A stretch of 19,204 nt of DNA from DRVV01 sp038868255 (GTDB taxonomy: Archaea; Thermoproteota; Bathyarchaeia; Bathyarchaeales; Bathycorpusculaceae), in NCBI GenBank assembly GCA_038868255.1, contig JAWCTJ010000015.1:1-19204 (forward strand), written 5' to 3'. How positions within the stretch are numbered: position 1 is the stretch's first letter; each line of letters starts with the position of its first letter. A model generated the notes under the pieces. That model worked only from the letters and a program-made list of their open reading frames with translations, had not been told where the DNA came from and made no database searches. Shown here in pieces: positions 7,341 to 14,314 of the stretch. A program made the translations under genes and the position numbers.

Positions 7341-7351
7341 ATTAAGGCAGC

Positions 7352-8053
7352 TTGAAGTTTCTAAAAGATCTTATTGAGAATTTCGGAACAAAATATTCTG
7401 AAATTTTAGGTATAAAACTAGAAAGCGAAGAGGAAGAAGAAATCTTCAAGTGGTTCCTGGCTTGCCTACTCTTCGGTGCGCCCATAAGGGAGTCCACAGC
7501 TATAAAAACTTACAGGCAATTTGAAAAACGCGGCATATTAACGCCTGAAAGCATAGTTGGAACAGGATGGCATGGAATCGTCGCGGTCCTAGATGATGGA
7601 GGATACACAAGATATGACTTCAAGACTGCTGATAAGCTTCTAGAGGTCATGAGAAACCTCTTGGAGCATTATGGGGGAAAATTAACCCGGATACACTCCA
7701 GCGCCTCAGACCCGCAAAACCTTGAGGATAAACTGAAAAACCTCGGGAAAGGTGTAGGCTCAACCACGGTGAACATATTCCTCAGGGAGCTCCGTGGAAT
7801 ATGGGAAAAAGCCAGGCCTAGCCCTGCTGGGCTTGTGGTGCTTGCAGCGAGGAACCTTGGAATACTTCGGGACAGGGCCTCCGAGGGCATATTGCAGCAG
7901 CTTGAAGAATTCTGGTTAAATAACGCCCTTCCGGGAAAATCCTTCGTAAACTTTGAATCCGCCCTGCTTAGGCTGGGTAAGAACTTCTGCCGAAAAAGAA
8001 AGTGTCCTAAGTGTCCCTTTGTGAAAGACTGTGTACATCCTACGATGGTTTAA
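7352..8053 (+). CDS. HhH-GPD (endonuclease III-like) iron-sulfur protein, atypical
   Basis: A 233-residue protein with the layout of base-excision-repair glycosylases: an alpha-helical body, a helix-hairpin-helix around LGKGVGSTTVNIFL (131-144), and four C-terminal cysteines C213, C218, C221 and C227, which should bind a [4Fe-4S] cluster. Two things are odd. The first cysteine spacing is x4 instead of the x6 of endonuclease III (C-x4-C-x2-C-x5-C). The residues expected for catalysis are also absent: T138 stands where Nth has its lysine (GVGRK), and the following ARPSPAG has no aspartate where VDTH would be. It may be a diverged glycosylase with another active site or a non-enzymatic DNA-binding relative. 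The start is TTG 7352, since an in-frame TAA lies 6 bases upstream (7343-7345) and no ATG occurs until far inside. It ends in a 14-base tail-to-tail overlap with gfcR. Confidence 0.7.
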   Translation: MKFLKDLIENFGTKYSEILGIKLESEEEEEIFKWFLACLLFGAPIRESTAIKTYRQFEKRGILTPESIVGTGWHGIVAVLDDGGYTRYDFKTADKLLEVMRNLLEHYGGKLTRIHSSASDPQNLEDKLKNLGKGVGSTTVNIFLRELRGIWEKARPSPAGLVVLAARNLGILRDRASEGILQQLEEFWLNNALPGKSFVNFESALLRLGKNFCRKRKCPKCPFVKDCVHPTMV

Positions 8054-8774
8054 TGTAGGTTATCACTTCGATGGGGCAGTCTTCAGGAAGCTTCAGCTTT
8101 GTTCTCCATTCGTCACCTATGGCTATCAGTGTGAAAAACCCGGAAATCTCCGCTTTTGCCTTGCGCACCAGGTTCACAAGGGCTGCTTGAGTTTCCCCTG
8201 TCTTGATCATGTCATCCACTATTAGAACGCTGTCCCTCTTCTTAATGGCATCCTTAGGAACATAAAGTGTTATGGTGACACCTGAATCCTTGAGCGCATA
8301 GGTTTCTTCAAGGAACTCCTTAACACCAACCTCCTTGCTTTTTTTCGCTATTACAAGGTTCACTCCCAGAACATTCGCAACCATCGTGGCCAGTGGAACA
8401 CCATCTACCGCGGCTGTAAAAACCTTAGTCACTCTTTTTCCAGCGAAGTTGGCGAGGGCATGGTTAGCCGCCTGTTGGAGGATGTGGTAATCACCCATTA
8501 TTTCGGTGTTGTCAAAATATCCGTCCTCATTAAACTTTATTCTGTTACGGATTTCACCCTCCAACCCGATAAACTTTGTTAGAACCTTCAAAAGCTGCCT
8601 AGCCCTTTCAGCGTTTGGCAAAACATGACCCTTAGCATATCTGCTTAAAACGGTGACGGGTAATCCCGTTTTAGATGAGAGTTCACGATAAGTAATATTC
8701 TTCTTATATTTCGCTGTTCTAAGCAGCTCTATAACCATTAACCTAAGCTTCAATTCCTCAACATGAGTGCTCAT
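8040..8774 (-). CDS. gfcR: GfcR-type transcriptional regulator (HTH + phosphoribosyltransferase domain)
   Basis: A 244-residue protein with an N-terminal helix-turn-helix (about 27-65: ITYRELSSKTGLPVTVLSRY) and a C-terminal type I phosphoribosyltransferase domain related to PyrE. The PRPP-binding loop VLIVDDMIKTGETQ (183-196) is intact. In haloarchaea the homologue GfcR activates genes of glucose and fructose breakdown. In other archaea these proteins are often misnamed orotate phosphoribosyltransferase, and the ligand sensed through the PRPP-like site is unsettled. The N-terminal HTH and the lack of neighbouring pyrimidine genes favour a regulator over an enzyme. The ATG at 8774 is preceded by purine-rich GGGAGAGAGGGAGA. 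It is monocistronic here and convergent with the HhH-GPD gene. Confidence 0.85.
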   Translation of the reverse strand: MSTHVEELKLRLMVIELLRTAKYKKNITYRELSSKTGLPVTVLSRYAKGHVLPNAERARQLLKVLTKFIGLEGEIRNRIKFNEDGYFDNTEIMGDYHILQQAANHALANFAGKRVTKVFTAAVDGVPLATMVANVLGVNLVIAKKSKEVGVKEFLEETYALKDSGVTITLYVPKDAIKKRDSVLIVDDMIKTGETQAALVNLVRKAKAEISGFFTLIAIGDEWRTKLKLPEDCPIEVITYIKPS

Positions 8775-8843
8775 TCTCCCTCTCTCCCTTTTAACAATTA
8801 ACCGTCAAATCCCGAGACAACAACCCTCTATTATTACATTTCC

Positions 8844-8854
8844 CATTTATAATT
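8844..8854 (-). promoter_or_regulatory. TATA box of gfcR
   Basis: On the minus strand AATTATAAATG lies about 70 bases before the gfcR ATG and predicts a leader of 45-50 bases. That leader includes the near-symmetric GGTTAATTGTTAA (about 8797-8809), which could be an autoregulatory site; this is inference from symmetry only. Confidence 0.4.
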
Positions 8855-8908
8855 TCCGCTGCCGACAAAACGAGAACGGTGAACTGTAAAAGGCGCGAAA
8901 TAGAAATG

Positions 8909-8916
8909 TTTAAATT
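8909..8916 (+). promoter_or_regulatory. TATA box before the structured intergenic region
   Basis: TTTAAATT is a good archaeal TATA element. It faces a GC-richer, hairpin-forming stretch with no long reading frame, with a start of transcription expected near 8938. Confidence 0.4.
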
Positions 8917-8937
8917 ACGTTAACGGCGGGACGGACC

Positions 8938-9099
8938 AGAGCATCCGAGCCTTCAAGCGTCTCTTCCATGAATGGGCTTCTTCGCCGACTTCCACCTGTT
9001 GAAAGGCTTACGCCTAATGAGGCGTGTGAAAGCTACAGTTACTAGGCGAGGAGAAGGCGTTGCTGTACGCAATCAAAGTGAAAAAACGAGGGGGGGTCC
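8938..9099 (+). ncRNA. Candidate structured RNA or mobile-element relic
   Basis: This part of the 462-base gap between gfcR and tRNA-Arg is GC-richer than its flanks and folds well locally. GCTT-ACGCCT (9006-9015) pairs with AGGCGT (9020-9025) and AAGC (9030-9033) around an AATG loop with a GTGA bulge. The next stem is TACAG (9034-9038) with CTGTA (9063-9067). A TATA box sits about 29 bases before the presumed 5' end, and A- and G-runs end the region. It matches no RNA class I know (not 5S, SRP or RNase P RNA). A short frame ending at TAG 9043-9045 reads LPPVERLTPNEA, which could be the eroded C-terminus of an IS200/IS605 TnpB-like gene, whose 3' ends also encode a guide RNA. The strand is chosen from the TATA box only. 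Confidence 0.3.
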
Positions 9100-9132
9100 T
9101 GATTTTGACAGCTGACGACAAGCCCAAAATCA
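9100..9132. repeat. Perfect 8-bp inverted repeat
   Basis: TGATTTTG (9100-9107) and CAAAATCA (9125-9132) are perfect inverted arms around 17 bases. It directly follows a run of seven Gs and may be a 3'-end hairpin of the candidate RNA, an operator, or an element end. The remaining bases to 9236 are AT-rich and show nothing else I can name. Confidence 0.4.
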
Positions 9133-9236
9133 ACATTCCCACATTGTATGCTGACTGCACATCTATAACTTAATTATCAAACAGGCGGTGGATGGAGGAT
9201 GCAATACTGAGTAAATTAGAGAATAGGAAAGATTAG

Positions 9237-9325
9237 CGGGTCCGCCGGGACTTGAACCCGGGATCTCCGGCTTAGAAGGCCGACGCGCTTTTTGGCGTTC
9301 CGCGTCCAAGCTACGCCACGGACCC
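9237..9325 (-). tRNA. tRNA-Arg (anticodon UCU) with a D-loop intron
   Basis: Read on the minus strand, GGGTCCG pairs with CGGACCC as a 7-bp acceptor stem, followed by T8 G9 and discriminator G73; CCA is not encoded. The anticodon arm is TCGGC-CTTCTAA-GCCGG with anticodon TCT (template 9274-9276), the variable loop is 5 bases (AGATC), and the T arm is CCGGG-TTCAAGT-CCCGG. The D arm is too long: between G18-G19 and the 3' strand of the D stem there are 14 extra bases. Removing them gives a 75-base tRNA with a normal D arm (GCGT, loop AGCTTGGACA, GCGC). It lies 75 bases downstream of leuS on the same strand but has its own TATA box. It would read AGA and AGG codons. Confidence 0.92.
9290..9303 (-). 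other. Predicted 14-base intron in the D loop of tRNA-Arg(UCU)
   Basis: The minus-strand insert GCGGAACGCCAAAA falls after position 20a. The precursor can fold as a bulge-helix-bulge: outer pairs GC/GC, a 3-base bulge AAA at the 3' site, a 4-bp central helix TTGG/CCAA, a 3-base bulge ACG at the 5' site, and a 2-bp inner helix CG/CG closed by a GAA loop. Cutting each bulge after its second base yields exactly the 75-base mature tRNA. The inner helix is minimal, so this is a relaxed motif. The size and non-canonical position are like introns known from some crenarchaea and related groups. Confidence 0.75.
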
Positions 9326-9350
9326 GCAAAATTCCAAAATAACGTGGTAA

Positions 9351-9358
9351 GATATAGT
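9351..9358 (-). promoter_or_regulatory. TATA box of tRNA-Arg
   Basis: On the minus strand ACTATATC lies 26-33 bases before the first base of the mature tRNA. This fits the archaeal promoter rule and shows that the tRNA can be transcribed apart from leuS. Confidence 0.55.
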
Positions 9359-9399
9359 CTTATCCTTTTCTATGGCAAAGCTGCAGGAACAATCCTTCG

Positions 9400-12336
9400 C
9401 TATTCAATGTAGATTGCTGGACGCAGGGGCTTAGCTAGTTTCGCCCTATTTTTCGGGTCATATATTGCCTGGTCGTCCTCCATGTAAACGTGCACTTCCG
9501 CGTCTAACTCGGCTGCAAGGAATTCTCCGGCCTCCCTAAGCAGTTTGGCTTCGTTCATCATGCCGATTTTGAGAAGCCTCTGCCTTCTGTCCGCTGGGGT
9601 TCGGTTAACCTCCTCCACAACTTTTCCGGCAAATTCCGCGACTTCCCTAGCTTTGGCTTTAAGGCTTGGGTCCTCCATAAGCTTCCTTATCAAGTTGCCC
9701 TGCACAAGTTTTCCTGTGGAAGCCATTTCTAAAGCCATCAAGTAAACGCGCCACTTCCATGAAGCGGCGGTGTAATAGAACACTTTTTTGGGTTTTATGC
9801 CTGTTGCTTCCTGTATGTCCATAGTGTCCTCTAGCAAATTGCTGATCAGGGCTTCAGCCTCTTCAGCCCCGAAATCCACTTTTTCCCCGTCTGGTTCAGG
9901 CCATGGAGCTTTAGACACAAAACCTTTTCCTCCAAGCATCTCCCAAAGTTCCTCGCATATGTGGGGTGCGAAGGGCGCTAGCATCCGTGTTTGGATATTC
10001 AACACCTCTCTAAGGGTCTTGACTGGAGCGTTATTTTTGGATGTTTCCACCCGCTTCTGGTACCACTGAACATCCTGCTCCAGCTCGAAGAGTATGGTGT
10101 TTATCACCTTGCGCACAGCCAGTTTCTCCATGGACTCCGTCGCCCTCATGATATGCCCTTGCAGCCTACTAAGCATCCATTTGTCAACAGGTCCCAGATC
10201 CCTCTCCTCTTCCAACGGCCTCTTTGAAATTTCGAATGTAAGCCTGTATAGGCGCTCCAGCCTGTCTCTCATGGCTTTTGCGACGGCTGGGCTGAAATCT
10301 GCATCCTGCAATAGCTCGGCGGTGCCGAGGACGCTTAGCCTTATGGGGTCAGCTCCGAATTTGGCCAGTCCCTCCCTGAGGGGTATGATGTTGCCGAAGG
10401 ATTTGCTCATCTTAGCTCCCTCCATGGTGACGTGTCCATTAGTGACTATCTGGCGGGGCCAGAGATTTTCCGGGAATATTGCCACATGGTTGAATATCAT
10501 GAAGGTTAGGTGATTTGGAATAAGTTCATGCGCAGAGTGTCTACTGTCAAGAGGGTAGAAGTACATGAACTCCCTCCGCATTTCCTCTAGAACCGCTAAA
10601 TCTATCCCAGTTTTTGCAGCTACTTCCGCGGCGCTGCCTAATCCTAGGAATACATAGTCAAAAACTTCGTCGGTCAGTTGATCTGCCCCTATTCCGTAGG
10701 CGTTTATGTGTCTTGCTATGGTGTAATAAGCCATGTAAATCGTGGAGTCGGAAAGTGATTCAATAATCCATTCGGGGTCCCATGGAAGCTTCGTGCCTAG
10801 GCCCGCCTTTCTTGCACATGCCTTCTCACGGAGCCAATCTATTACGTATAAGTACTCTGTGCGAAGCTCTTCAGGCAAAATTCTCATTTTTTCAAGGCAT
10901 TTATGCGCTAGATCCTTCCACTGCTTATCTCCATAATTTATGAACCACTGGTCCTCGAAGATTTTAACAACACACTCTGTTCCGCACCTGCACTTGACAG
11001 GTCTATTCAGCAGTTCATACATCACAGCGGCTTTTCCCTCAGAGATCAAATTCTGCTTAACGCTTTCCTTTGCTTCAGCCACGGGCATTCCAGCGTACTT
11101 CTCGATATTCATCCTCATCTTGCCATTGTGGAACTCATGTCTGTACACCTCTTTCGTGGCGTCCTCAAGCTTAGGGTCGTTTTGCTCCTGGATTCCCATC
11201 CGCTTAACAACATCCGCCGCCGGGATCTCAGAATATCCGGGCACCTCAATTACTGAGATGGGCTTTATTGCTTCGACCAGCTCAGCCTGAATCCCATATT
11301 CCGCGAGGCATTTTTTGTTTAACCTTATATTTTCCAATGCCACGTAGTCGTAGGGTGCATGCCCAGGGACGGACATTACAACGCCTGTTGCATTCTTCGG
11401 GTCTACGAATTCCGCTGGCAGGATTAGAATGTTTTCCCCTGTGGCAGGGTTCTGCGCCTCCTTACCTATAAGGCGCTTTCCCTCAAATTCCTCCAGCACC
11501 GTAACTTTATGGTTCTGATAACCTAGCTTTTCAGCGCATTCCATGCTTACTATCCATTTCTCCCCGTCAACTAAAGCCCTGACGTACTTGGCGTTCGGAT
11601 TAAGCCAAATATTAGTAACGCCGAAAACGGTCTCTGGACGGAGAGTAGCTGTTGGCAGAACCCAATCATCATGCCTAAACTTTATGAGGGTGAATTCGCC
11701 GATCTCGGGCTCCACATCACCGGCGGTGTCATGTTGGCCTACAGGGTTTCCGTCTTTCGGGCACCAGCCCACCGGGTGGCTTCCACGGGTTATATAGCCG
11801 GCTTGACGAAGCTTACGGAACTGCCATTCTATGAAGCGGTTGTATTGTGGATCTATTGTGGTGAATTCCCGTCTCCAGTCTATTGAATATCCGATACGCT
11901 TCATTCCTTCTTTTATTTCCTCATGGAAGTATCTGGCCATGGAAAGCGGGTTAGTGAGTTCACCTAGTTTTTCCCTGGGAACCTTGTAGATTTCCGTGAA
12001 GTCCTTCACAAGCTCTTTGTCATTTTCAGCTAAGCGTCTCGCCATGGCCAAAACAGGGGTTCCAGTGTAGTGAAAGGCCATGGGTAAAAGTACATTGTAG
12101 CCCCGCATCCGCATATATCTGGCGTAGGCATCAGCCAAAGTGTACGTTCTTGCGTGTCCGATATGCTGTGGAGAATTTGGATATGGATATGCCACTGTAA
12201 TGTAAAACTTAGGCCTCGCCGGATCCGGATCAGCCTCGAAGATCTTGGCTTCCTGCCAACGTCTCTGCCATTTCTCCTCTAATTGTCTAAGAATCTCCAT
12301 AAAACCCTCTGAACTGCCTTTAGAGATATTAAGCAT
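9400..12336 (-). CDS. leuS: Leucyl-tRNA synthetase, archaeal/eukaryotic type
   Basis: Class I synthetase of 978 residues that charges tRNA-Leu, with an editing domain that removes wrongly attached amino acids. The catalytic core begins with YPYPNSPQHIGHARTYTLAD, giving the HIGH motif at 58-61. The CP1 editing domain (about 160-430) shows the threonine-rich ATLRPETVFG (230-239) and GHAPYDY (325-331) with the editing aspartate D330. The KMSKS motif is at 642-646 (AKMSKSFGN). The anticodon-binding helices and archaeal-type C-terminal domain follow to the end. The size and the placement of the editing domain match archaeal LeuRS rather than the shorter bacterial form (about 860). The ATG at 12336 has GGGAG just upstream and fits a TATA element near 12387-12394; the ATG at 12300 (MEILRQLEEKW), where homologues usually begin, is an alternative. 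It diverges from trxB. Confidence 0.95.
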   Translation of the reverse strand: MLNISKGSSEGFMEILRQLEEKWQRRWQEAKIFEADPDPARPKFYITVAYPYPNSPQHIGHARTYTLADAYARYMRMRGYNVLLPMAFHYTGTPVLAMARRLAENDKELVKDFTEIYKVPREKLGELTNPLSMARYFHEEIKEGMKRIGYSIDWRREFTTIDPQYNRFIEWQFRKLRQAGYITRGSHPVGWCPKDGNPVGQHDTAGDVEPEIGEFTLIKFRHDDWVLPTATLRPETVFGVTNIWLNPNAKYVRALVDGEKWIVSMECAEKLGYQNHKVTVLEEFEGKRLIGKEAQNPATGENILILPAEFVDPKNATGVVMSVPGHAPYDYVALENIRLNKKCLAEYGIQAELVEAIKPISVIEVPGYSEIPAADVVKRMGIQEQNDPKLEDATKEVYRHEFHNGKMRMNIEKYAGMPVAEAKESVKQNLISEGKAAVMYELLNRPVKCRCGTECVVKIFEDQWFINYGDKQWKDLAHKCLEKMRILPEELRTEYLYVIDWLREKACARKAGLGTKLPWDPEWIIESLSDSTIYMAYYTIARHINAYGIGADQLTDEVFDYVFLGLGSAAEVAAKTGIDLAVLEEMRREFMYFYPLDSRHSAHELIPNHLTFMIFNHVAIFPENLWPRQIVTNGHVTMEGAKMSKSFGNIIPLREGLAKFGADPIRLSVLGTAELLQDADFSPAVAKAMRDRLERLYRLTFEISKRPLEEERDLGPVDKWMLSRLQGHIMRATESMEKLAVRKVINTILFELEQDVQWYQKRVETSKNNAPVKTLREVLNIQTRMLAPFAPHICEELWEMLGGKGFVSKAPWPEPDGEKVDFGAEEAEALISNLLEDTMDIQEATGIKPKKVFYYTAASWKWRVYLMALEMASTGKLVQGNLIRKLMEDPSLKAKAREVAEFAGKVVEEVNRTPADRRQRLLKIGMMNEAKLLREAGEFLAAELDAEVHVYMEDDQAIYDPKNRAKLAKPLRPAIYIE

Positions 12337-12386
12337 TTTCTCCCTATTCGAGAATTTGATCCCTCAAGGAGACACCGCATAAAGGG

Positions 12387-12394
12387 TTAAATAC
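12387..12394. promoter_or_regulatory. TATA element between leuS and trxB
   Basis: TTAAATAC on the plus strand is 42 bases before the trxB ATG and predicts a leader of about 20 bases. Read on the minus strand, GTATTTAA would give a leuS transcript starting near 12362 with a short leader that includes the GGGAG. The 99-base gap therefore seems to serve both genes from overlapping elements. Confidence 0.45.
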
Positions 12395-12435
12395 AAAGGC
12401 ATTAAACTTTTCCCTAAAATAAGTGTGGCTTCTTT

Positions 12436-13368
12436 ATGGAAAAAGTGGATTTATTAGTAATAGGTGCTGGCCCTGCAGGTTTAACTGCCGGAATATATGG
12501 GGTTAGAAGCGGTTTGCACACGTTGGTTGTTGATGAGAAGCTGGCCGGTGGAACCGCGGCTGACGCTCCAGTTATAGAGAACTACCCTGGCCTCGGAAGG
12601 ATAAGCGGAGCTGAACTTATGCAGAAAATTGTGGAGCACTGTAGAGCTCTGAACGTTCCCATAAGAGAGTTTGAGAAGGCCTTGAGCCTGGATTTCACCA
12701 GGGAGGAAAAGATTGTAAGAACCGATAAGGCTATTTACTCTGCTAAAGCGTTGATAATTGCTTCTGGAACGAGTTATCGGGAACTCGGCGTTCCAGGTGA
12801 GAAGGAGTTCAAAGGGAGAGGGGTTAGTCACTGCGCCGTTTGCGACGGGCCGCTTTTCAAGGGTAAACGTGTAGTAGTGGTTGGAGGCGGAAACTCGGCT
12901 GTTATAACAGCCCTATACCTTGCTAACTTGGCATCAGAGGTCAAGGTGGTTCATCGCAGAGACGCTTTCCGCGCCCAAGAATCTATGGTTAGAGATCTGA
13001 TCGCGAAAAGTAATGTTGAAGTTTTCTTTAACACGCAGCTAAAGGAAATTAGGGGCGAAACCCTTGTCAGCAGAGTTGTACTTTCAAACCTGAGGAGCGG
13101 GGAAACCTGGGAAATGCCGGTAGACGGAGTTTTCGTGCAGGTGGGTGAAACTCCGAACAGCCAATTAGCCCGGGAAGCAGGTGTTGAGGTTGATGAATAC
13201 GGGTACATAAAAGTTGACATACGTCAGAGAACAAACATTCCAGGGGTTTTTGCGGCAGGCGACGTCACGAATTACCCGGCTAAGCAGGTTGGAGCCGCGG
13301 TGGGACAGGCTATAACAGCCGCATTAGAAGCCTATGGATACATTAGACGTCCATACTACTATGCTTAG
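12436..13368 (+). CDS. trxB: Thioredoxin reductase (TrxB-like, FAD and pyridine-nucleotide dependent)
   Basis: A 310-residue low-molecular-weight thioredoxin reductase that passes electrons from NAD(P)H via FAD to a disulfide and on to thioredoxin or a glutaredoxin-like protein. Domains in order are the FAD-binding GAGPAG (10-15) with GGTAADAPVIENYPG (38-52), the redox-active CAVC (133-136) in SHCAVCDGPLF, the nucleotide-binding VVGGGNSA (148-155) with VHRRDAFRA (172-180), and the closing FAD motif FAAGDVTNYPAKQV. HRRD-type arginines after the second glycine motif usually favour NADPH. Length is normal. The next gene is NfnA, 109 bases on, so an NADPH supplier lies beside this NADPH consumer, though a hairpin and a new promoter separate them. 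No thioredoxin gene is seen here. Confidence 0.92.
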   Translation: MEKVDLLVIGAGPAGLTAGIYGVRSGLHTLVVDEKLAGGTAADAPVIENYPGLGRISGAELMQKIVEHCRALNVPIREFEKALSLDFTREEKIVRTDKAIYSAKALIIASGTSYRELGVPGEKEFKGRGVSHCAVCDGPLFKGKRVVVVGGGNSAVITALYLANLASEVKVVHRRDAFRAQESMVRDLIAKSNVEVFFNTQLKEIRGETLVSRVVLSNLRSGETWEMPVDGVFVQVGETPNSQLAREAGVEVDEYGYIKVDIRQRTNIPGVFAAGDVTNYPAKQVGAAVGQAITAALEAYGYIRRPYYYA

Positions 13369-13371
13369 AAT

Positions 13372-13394
13372 CGGCTTTTAATTGAATAAAACCG
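13372..13394 (+). terminator. Hairpin 3 bases after the trxB stop
   Basis: CGG-C-TTTTA (13372-13380) pairs with TAAAACCG (13387-13394), 8 bp with one bulged C around an ATTGAA loop. A T-rich run follows at 13424-13431. It probably marks the trxB transcript end. Confidence 0.35.
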
Positions 13395-13414
13395 TTAAAG
13401 GCCACGGATAACCT

Positions 13415-13422
13415 TATAAAAG
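13415..13422 (+). promoter_or_regulatory. TATA box of the nfnAB operon
   Basis: TTATAAAA lies within the near-palindrome ACCTTATAAAAGGT (13411-13424), predicting transcription from about 13442 and a leader of about 35 bases. The symmetric frame around the TATA core could allow a repressor to cover it. Confidence 0.6.
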
Positions 13423-13477
13423 GTTTTTCTTCATCTTTTCAATCTCCACTTTGCCCGCTAACCTGGAGGAATGGGAA

Positions 13478-14314
13478 ATGTACCTGATAGTTGAAAAAAG
13501 GGAGCTTGCGTCAAGCATTAAATCTGTTAAGATATTAGCTCCTGAGATAGCTGAGAAGGCGCAGGCTGGACAGTTTGTTATTGTACGTGTGGATGATAAA
13601 GGCGAACGTATCCCCTTGACGCTTGTAGACTGGAGTAGAAGCGAAGGAACAGTGACTTTGATTTTTCTTGAAGTAGGTGTTTCAACCAGGAAACTTGGAA
13701 AGCTTGAAAAGGGTAACGCAATAATGGACGTTGCTGGACCCCTCGGCTGCCCCAGCGAGATAAAAAATTACGGTACAGTATGTGTTGTCGGGGGAGGTGT
13801 AGGCATCGCAGCTGCTTATCCTATAGCTCGTGCTCTAAAGGAAGCTGGCAATAAAGTCCTATCTATAATAGGCGCAAGAACGGCGGGGCTTCTGATACTT
13901 GAGGATGAAATGAGAAAGGTTTCAGATGAACTTTACATTTCCACAGATGACGGAACTAAGGGCCATAAGGGCTTCGTAAGCGACGTATTGAAAACGCTTA
14001 TCCAGAAAGGATACAATTTCAACCTTGTGTACGCGATTGGACCAGCGGTTATGATGAGGGCTGTAGCTGAGACCACTAGGCCCTACAAGATAAGGACCAT
14101 AGCAAGCTTAAACTCCATTATGGTTGATGGTATGGGAATGTGCGGTGCCTGTAGGGTAACCGTAGGTGGAAAGACAAAATTCGCATGTGTTGAGGGACCT
14201 GAATTTGACGCACATCAAGTTGACTTTGGAGAGCTGATTAAGCGGCAGATGTTCTTCCTTTCAGAAGAGAAGCTGGCTCTTGAGAAGTGGGAACATCGGG
14301 GGTGCTGTAAATGA
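13478..14314 (+). CDS. nfnA: NfnA: FNR-like, [2Fe-2S] subunit of NADH-dependent ferredoxin:NADP oxidoreductase
   Basis: A 278-residue subunit of the electron-bifurcating transhydrogenase (also described as sulfide dehydrogenase beta or ferredoxin-NADP reductase alpha). The FAD domain holds GQFVIVRV and RIPLTLVD (44-51), the NAD(H) domain holds VVGGGVGIAAAYPIA (103-117), and the C-terminal cluster region VDGMGMCGACR ends in FACVEGPEFDAH. The presumed [2Fe-2S] ligands are D217, C222, C225 and C237, and an Asp plus three Cys set is a known NfnA trait. It works with NfnB, which overlaps it by ATGA. I place the start at ATG 13478 because GGAGGA (13465-13470) precedes it at proper spacing and homologues begin MYxIVEK-like. 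An in-frame TTG at 13451 would add nine residues but would put this ribosome binding site inside the coding region. A dihydroorotate dehydrogenase electron-transfer subunit is the main look-alike, made unlikely by the neighbour. Confidence 0.88.
   Translation: MYLIVEKRELASSIKSVKILAPEIAEKAQAGQFVIVRVDDKGERIPLTLVDWSRSEGTVTLIFLEVGVSTRKLGKLEKGNAIMDVAGPLGCPSEIKNYGTVCVVGGGVGIAAAYPIARALKEAGNKVLSIIGARTAGLLILEDEMRKVSDELYISTDDGTKGHKGFVSDVLKTLIQKGYNFNLVYAIGPAVMMRAVAETTRPYKIRTIASLNSIMVDGMGMCGACRVTVGGKTKFACVEGPEFDAHQVDFGELIKRQMFFLSEEKLALEKWEHRGCCK

Noticed and set aside
8040..8774. Orotate phosphoribosyltransferase (PyrE) for the HTH-PRTase protein
   Set aside because: The N-terminal helix-turn-helix and the absence of other pyrimidine genes make a GfcR-type regulator the better call.
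8968..9045. A 25-residue reading frame (ATG 8968 to TAG 9045) as a small protein gene
   Set aside because: There is no ribosome binding site, and its bases form strong hairpins; it is better explained by an RNA or a transposase remnant.
13451..13477. TTG at 13451 as the start of nfnA
   Set aside because: It would place the clear ribosome binding site GGAGGA inside the gene; the family N-terminus begins at ATG 13478.
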